Assembly: GCF_014472415.1 (NCBI RefSeq)
Contig: NZ_JACSZV010000028.1
Coordinates: 1 to 64,000 of the forward strand
Source of the DNA: Pseudomonas sp. N40(2020)
GTDB taxonomy: Bacteria; Pseudomonadota; Gammaproteobacteria; Pseudomonadales; Pseudomonadaceae
Length of the DNA: 64,000 bases
Direction of reading: 5' to 3'
Of this stretch, positions 62,678 through 64,000 are shown in pieces (the first letter of the stretch is position 1; the number at the start of each line of letters is the position of its first letter). Both the position numbers and the translations under genes were made by a program. The notes beneath the pieces were generated by a model. It was not told the origin of the DNA and ran no database searches. It saw only the letters and a program-made list of their open reading frames with translations.

Positions 62678-63325
62678 TCAGCGCCCCGGCTCGTCATTCC
62701 AAAGATATTTATGCAGCTGCAATTGCAGGCGTACCGGCAGGTTATCCGCTACGACCCAATCTGCCAGATCCCGCGCATTCAAGTCGTGGTGACTTGGCGA
62801 GAACAGGACTTCACCGGCACGTCGGTCGAGTCCGTACTGGATCAACTTGGAAACGGCCCAGTCGTAGTCTTCCCGCGAGCAGATGACAAACTTCACCTGA
62901 TCGTTGGGAGTCAGCAGTTCGATATTCTCGTAACGGTTGCGATGCGCTTCTTTCGAGCCCGGTGTTTTCAGGTCGACTACGCGACTGACGCGCGGATCGA
63001 CAGCGGAAACGTCAAGAGCACCGCTGGTTTCCAGCGACACCTCGTAACCGGCATCACACAACTGCTTGAGTAAAGGAATGGCATTAGGCTGTGCCAGCGG
63101 CTCACCGCCGGTGACGCATACATAGCGCGGACGGAATCCGGCTACTTGCTCGAGGATATCGTCGAGGGTGCGGACGGTGCCGCCACTGAACGCATAGGCA
63201 CTGTCGCAGTATTGGCAACGCAAAGGGCAACCGGTCAGACGCACAAAAACAGTGGGCAGCCCGGCAGTCCGCGTTTCCCCCTGCAAAGAGTAGAAAACTT
63301 CGGTGATTCTCAATGTGTCTTGCAT
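62678..63325 (-). CDS. queE: 7-carboxy-7-deazaguanine synthase (QueE)
   Basis: A 215-residue radical-SAM enzyme. The cluster motif in GCPLRCQYCDSAYAF is Cys-x3-Cys-x2-Cys. FYSLQGETRTAGLPTVFVRL and CVTGGEPLAQP are typical. It makes CDG for QueC. Start at 63325 (MQDTLRITEV); a GTG three codons upstream is possible. Confidence 0.95.
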   Translation of the reverse strand: MQDTLRITEVFYSLQGETRTAGLPTVFVRLTGCPLRCQYCDSAYAFSGGTVRTLDDILEQVAGFRPRYVCVTGGEPLAQPNAIPLLKQLCDAGYEVSLETSGALDVSAVDPRVSRVVDLKTPGSKEAHRNRYENIELLTPNDQVKFVICSREDYDWAVSKLIQYGLDRRAGEVLFSPSHHDLNARDLADWVVADNLPVRLQLQLHKYLWNDEPGR

Positions 63326-63489
63326 AGTCGCCACGGGCGTAACAGCTAAACAGGCTGTCCGCCTCCGTCAGGCACTTCAGGCAATCCCGCCAACGCGCAG
63401 ACCACAAGAAGCGTGTTTCAGAAAAAGGGCGTGAATTCTAACGAAGAAACCCGCGACAGGCGCGGGTTTCTTCCAAAGGGTCAAGCAAC

Positions 63490-64000
63490 TTACATGCGTT
63501 GCAGATCGCGTTGGGCCAACTGAGCGGCAGAAGTGCCCGGATATTGGGCAACAACCTGCTGCAGAATGCCTTTTACCTTGTCGTTATGACCGAGGCGGCG
63601 CTCTACATCAGCCAGCTTGTACAGCGAGTCCGGCACTTTGGCGTGCTTGGGATACAGCTGCGAAACCTTGGCAAATGCTTGACCTGCACCTTGCAGATCG
63701 CCTTTGGCCAGGTTCACTTCACCCAACCAATACTGGGCGTTGCCCGCATATTGGCTGTTCGGGTATTTGCGCAGGAAAGCGGCGAAAGCCTGGCTGGCCT
63801 TGTCGAAATCCTTGGCTTTGATCAGGTCGAAAGCGGCATCGTAATACAGCTTTTCCTTGGCCGGATCACCCGGTTCGCTACTCGCAGCAGGTGCCTGGGC
63901 AGCAGCCCCGGCGCCAGCGGCAGCACCGGCAGCAGCACTTGCATCGCCACCGGTAGAAGAATTCTCAGGAGTCGCGGCAGGTGCAACACCGGATCCTATG
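63490..64000 (-). CDS. cpoB: Cell division coordinator CpoB (YbgF), 3' part
   Basis: The C-terminal 169 residues; the start lies beyond the window. An Ala/Gly-rich linker (AAAGAAAGAGAAAQ) precedes a TPR domain: YYDAAFDLIKAKDFDKASQA, YPNSQYAGNAQYWLGEVNLA and AQYPGTSAAQLAQRDLQRM at the end. CpoB is periplasmic and ties outer-membrane constriction by Tol-Pal to PBP1B. No start codon in view; the frame is open to the last base. Just upstream of queE, as in tol-pal-cpoB-queE-queC of Pseudomonas. Confidence 0.92.
   Translation of the reverse strand, partial: IGSGVAPAATPENSSTGGDASAAAGAAAGAGAAAQAPAASSEPGDPAKEKLYYDAAFDLIKAKDFDKASQAFAAFLRKYPNSQYAGNAQYWLGEVNLAKGDLQGAGQAFAKVSQLYPKHAKVPDSLYKLADVERRLGHNDKVKGILQQVVAQYPGTSAAQLAQRDLQRM

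Overview
The window is a gene-dense, GC-rich chromosomal segment from a Pseudomonas of the fluorescens group. This rests on the gene orders and on the intergenic repeats. The orders are fadD1-fadD2 with a lipase and a MaoC gene; zwf-pgl-eda with hexR; edd-glk-gltR-gtrS facing gap; gtsABCD-oprB; arcDABC; and a gcsR-driven second glycine cleavage operon. The small inverted repeats are of the kind that fill fluorescens-group genomes. Nothing resembles a prophage, insertion sequence, integron or CRISPR array.

Layout. 1-3527 is a co-directional minus-strand block: a fatty-acid desaturase, a PhnD-like binding protein without a signal peptide, a FecI-like sigma factor without a FecR, and a betaine-type periplasmic binding protein coupled to the sigma gene by an ATGA overlap. 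3640-6699 holds small and housekeeping genes (Lys-rich micropeptide, GNAT, def, yihY, csbD-like, one unknown). 6859-12287 is a lipid block (fadD1, fadD2, lipase, MaoC hydratase). 12352-15204 holds stress and miscellaneous enzymes.

15377-34080 is the glucose system. OprB lets sugar through the outer membrane, GtsABCD imports it, glucokinase phosphorylates it, Zwf/Pgl/Edd/Eda run the Entner-Doudoroff route, and Gap takes the glyceraldehyde-3-phosphate. HexR and the GtrS/GltR two-component pair regulate it. HexR-type operators lie at zwf/hexR and edd/gap, and A-rich CA tracts of the Hfq/Crc type precede several genes. An AGE-family sugar isomerase sits between gtrS and gtsA.

34278-39304 is a Fur-boxed heme uptake cluster: ECF sigma, FecR-like anti-sigma, TonB-dependent transducer, heme oxygenase. 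39468-43752 has a DUF454 protein, a chemoreceptor and a CoA-transferase family protein. 43948-50717 is the arginine deiminase pathway, with a second, divergent copy of the ArcD antiporter and an ANR-type box before arcD. 51388-59225 is GcsR and its target operon gcvH-gcvP-sdaA-gcvT, preceded by three tandem TyrR/GcsR-like boxes and a sigma-54 promoter; the glyA often found in such operons is absent. 59629-64000 has a cold-shock protein, an RDD protein, nadA, tRNA-Lys, queC, queE and the 3' part of cpoB.

Most of the window is well-understood Pseudomonas biology. The parts least explained are the sigma/binding-protein block at the left end, the structured spacers inside operons (arcA-arcB, gtsA-gtsB, gcvP-sdaA) and the duplicated arcD. 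Gene identities come from reading motifs and gene order; no database search was run.
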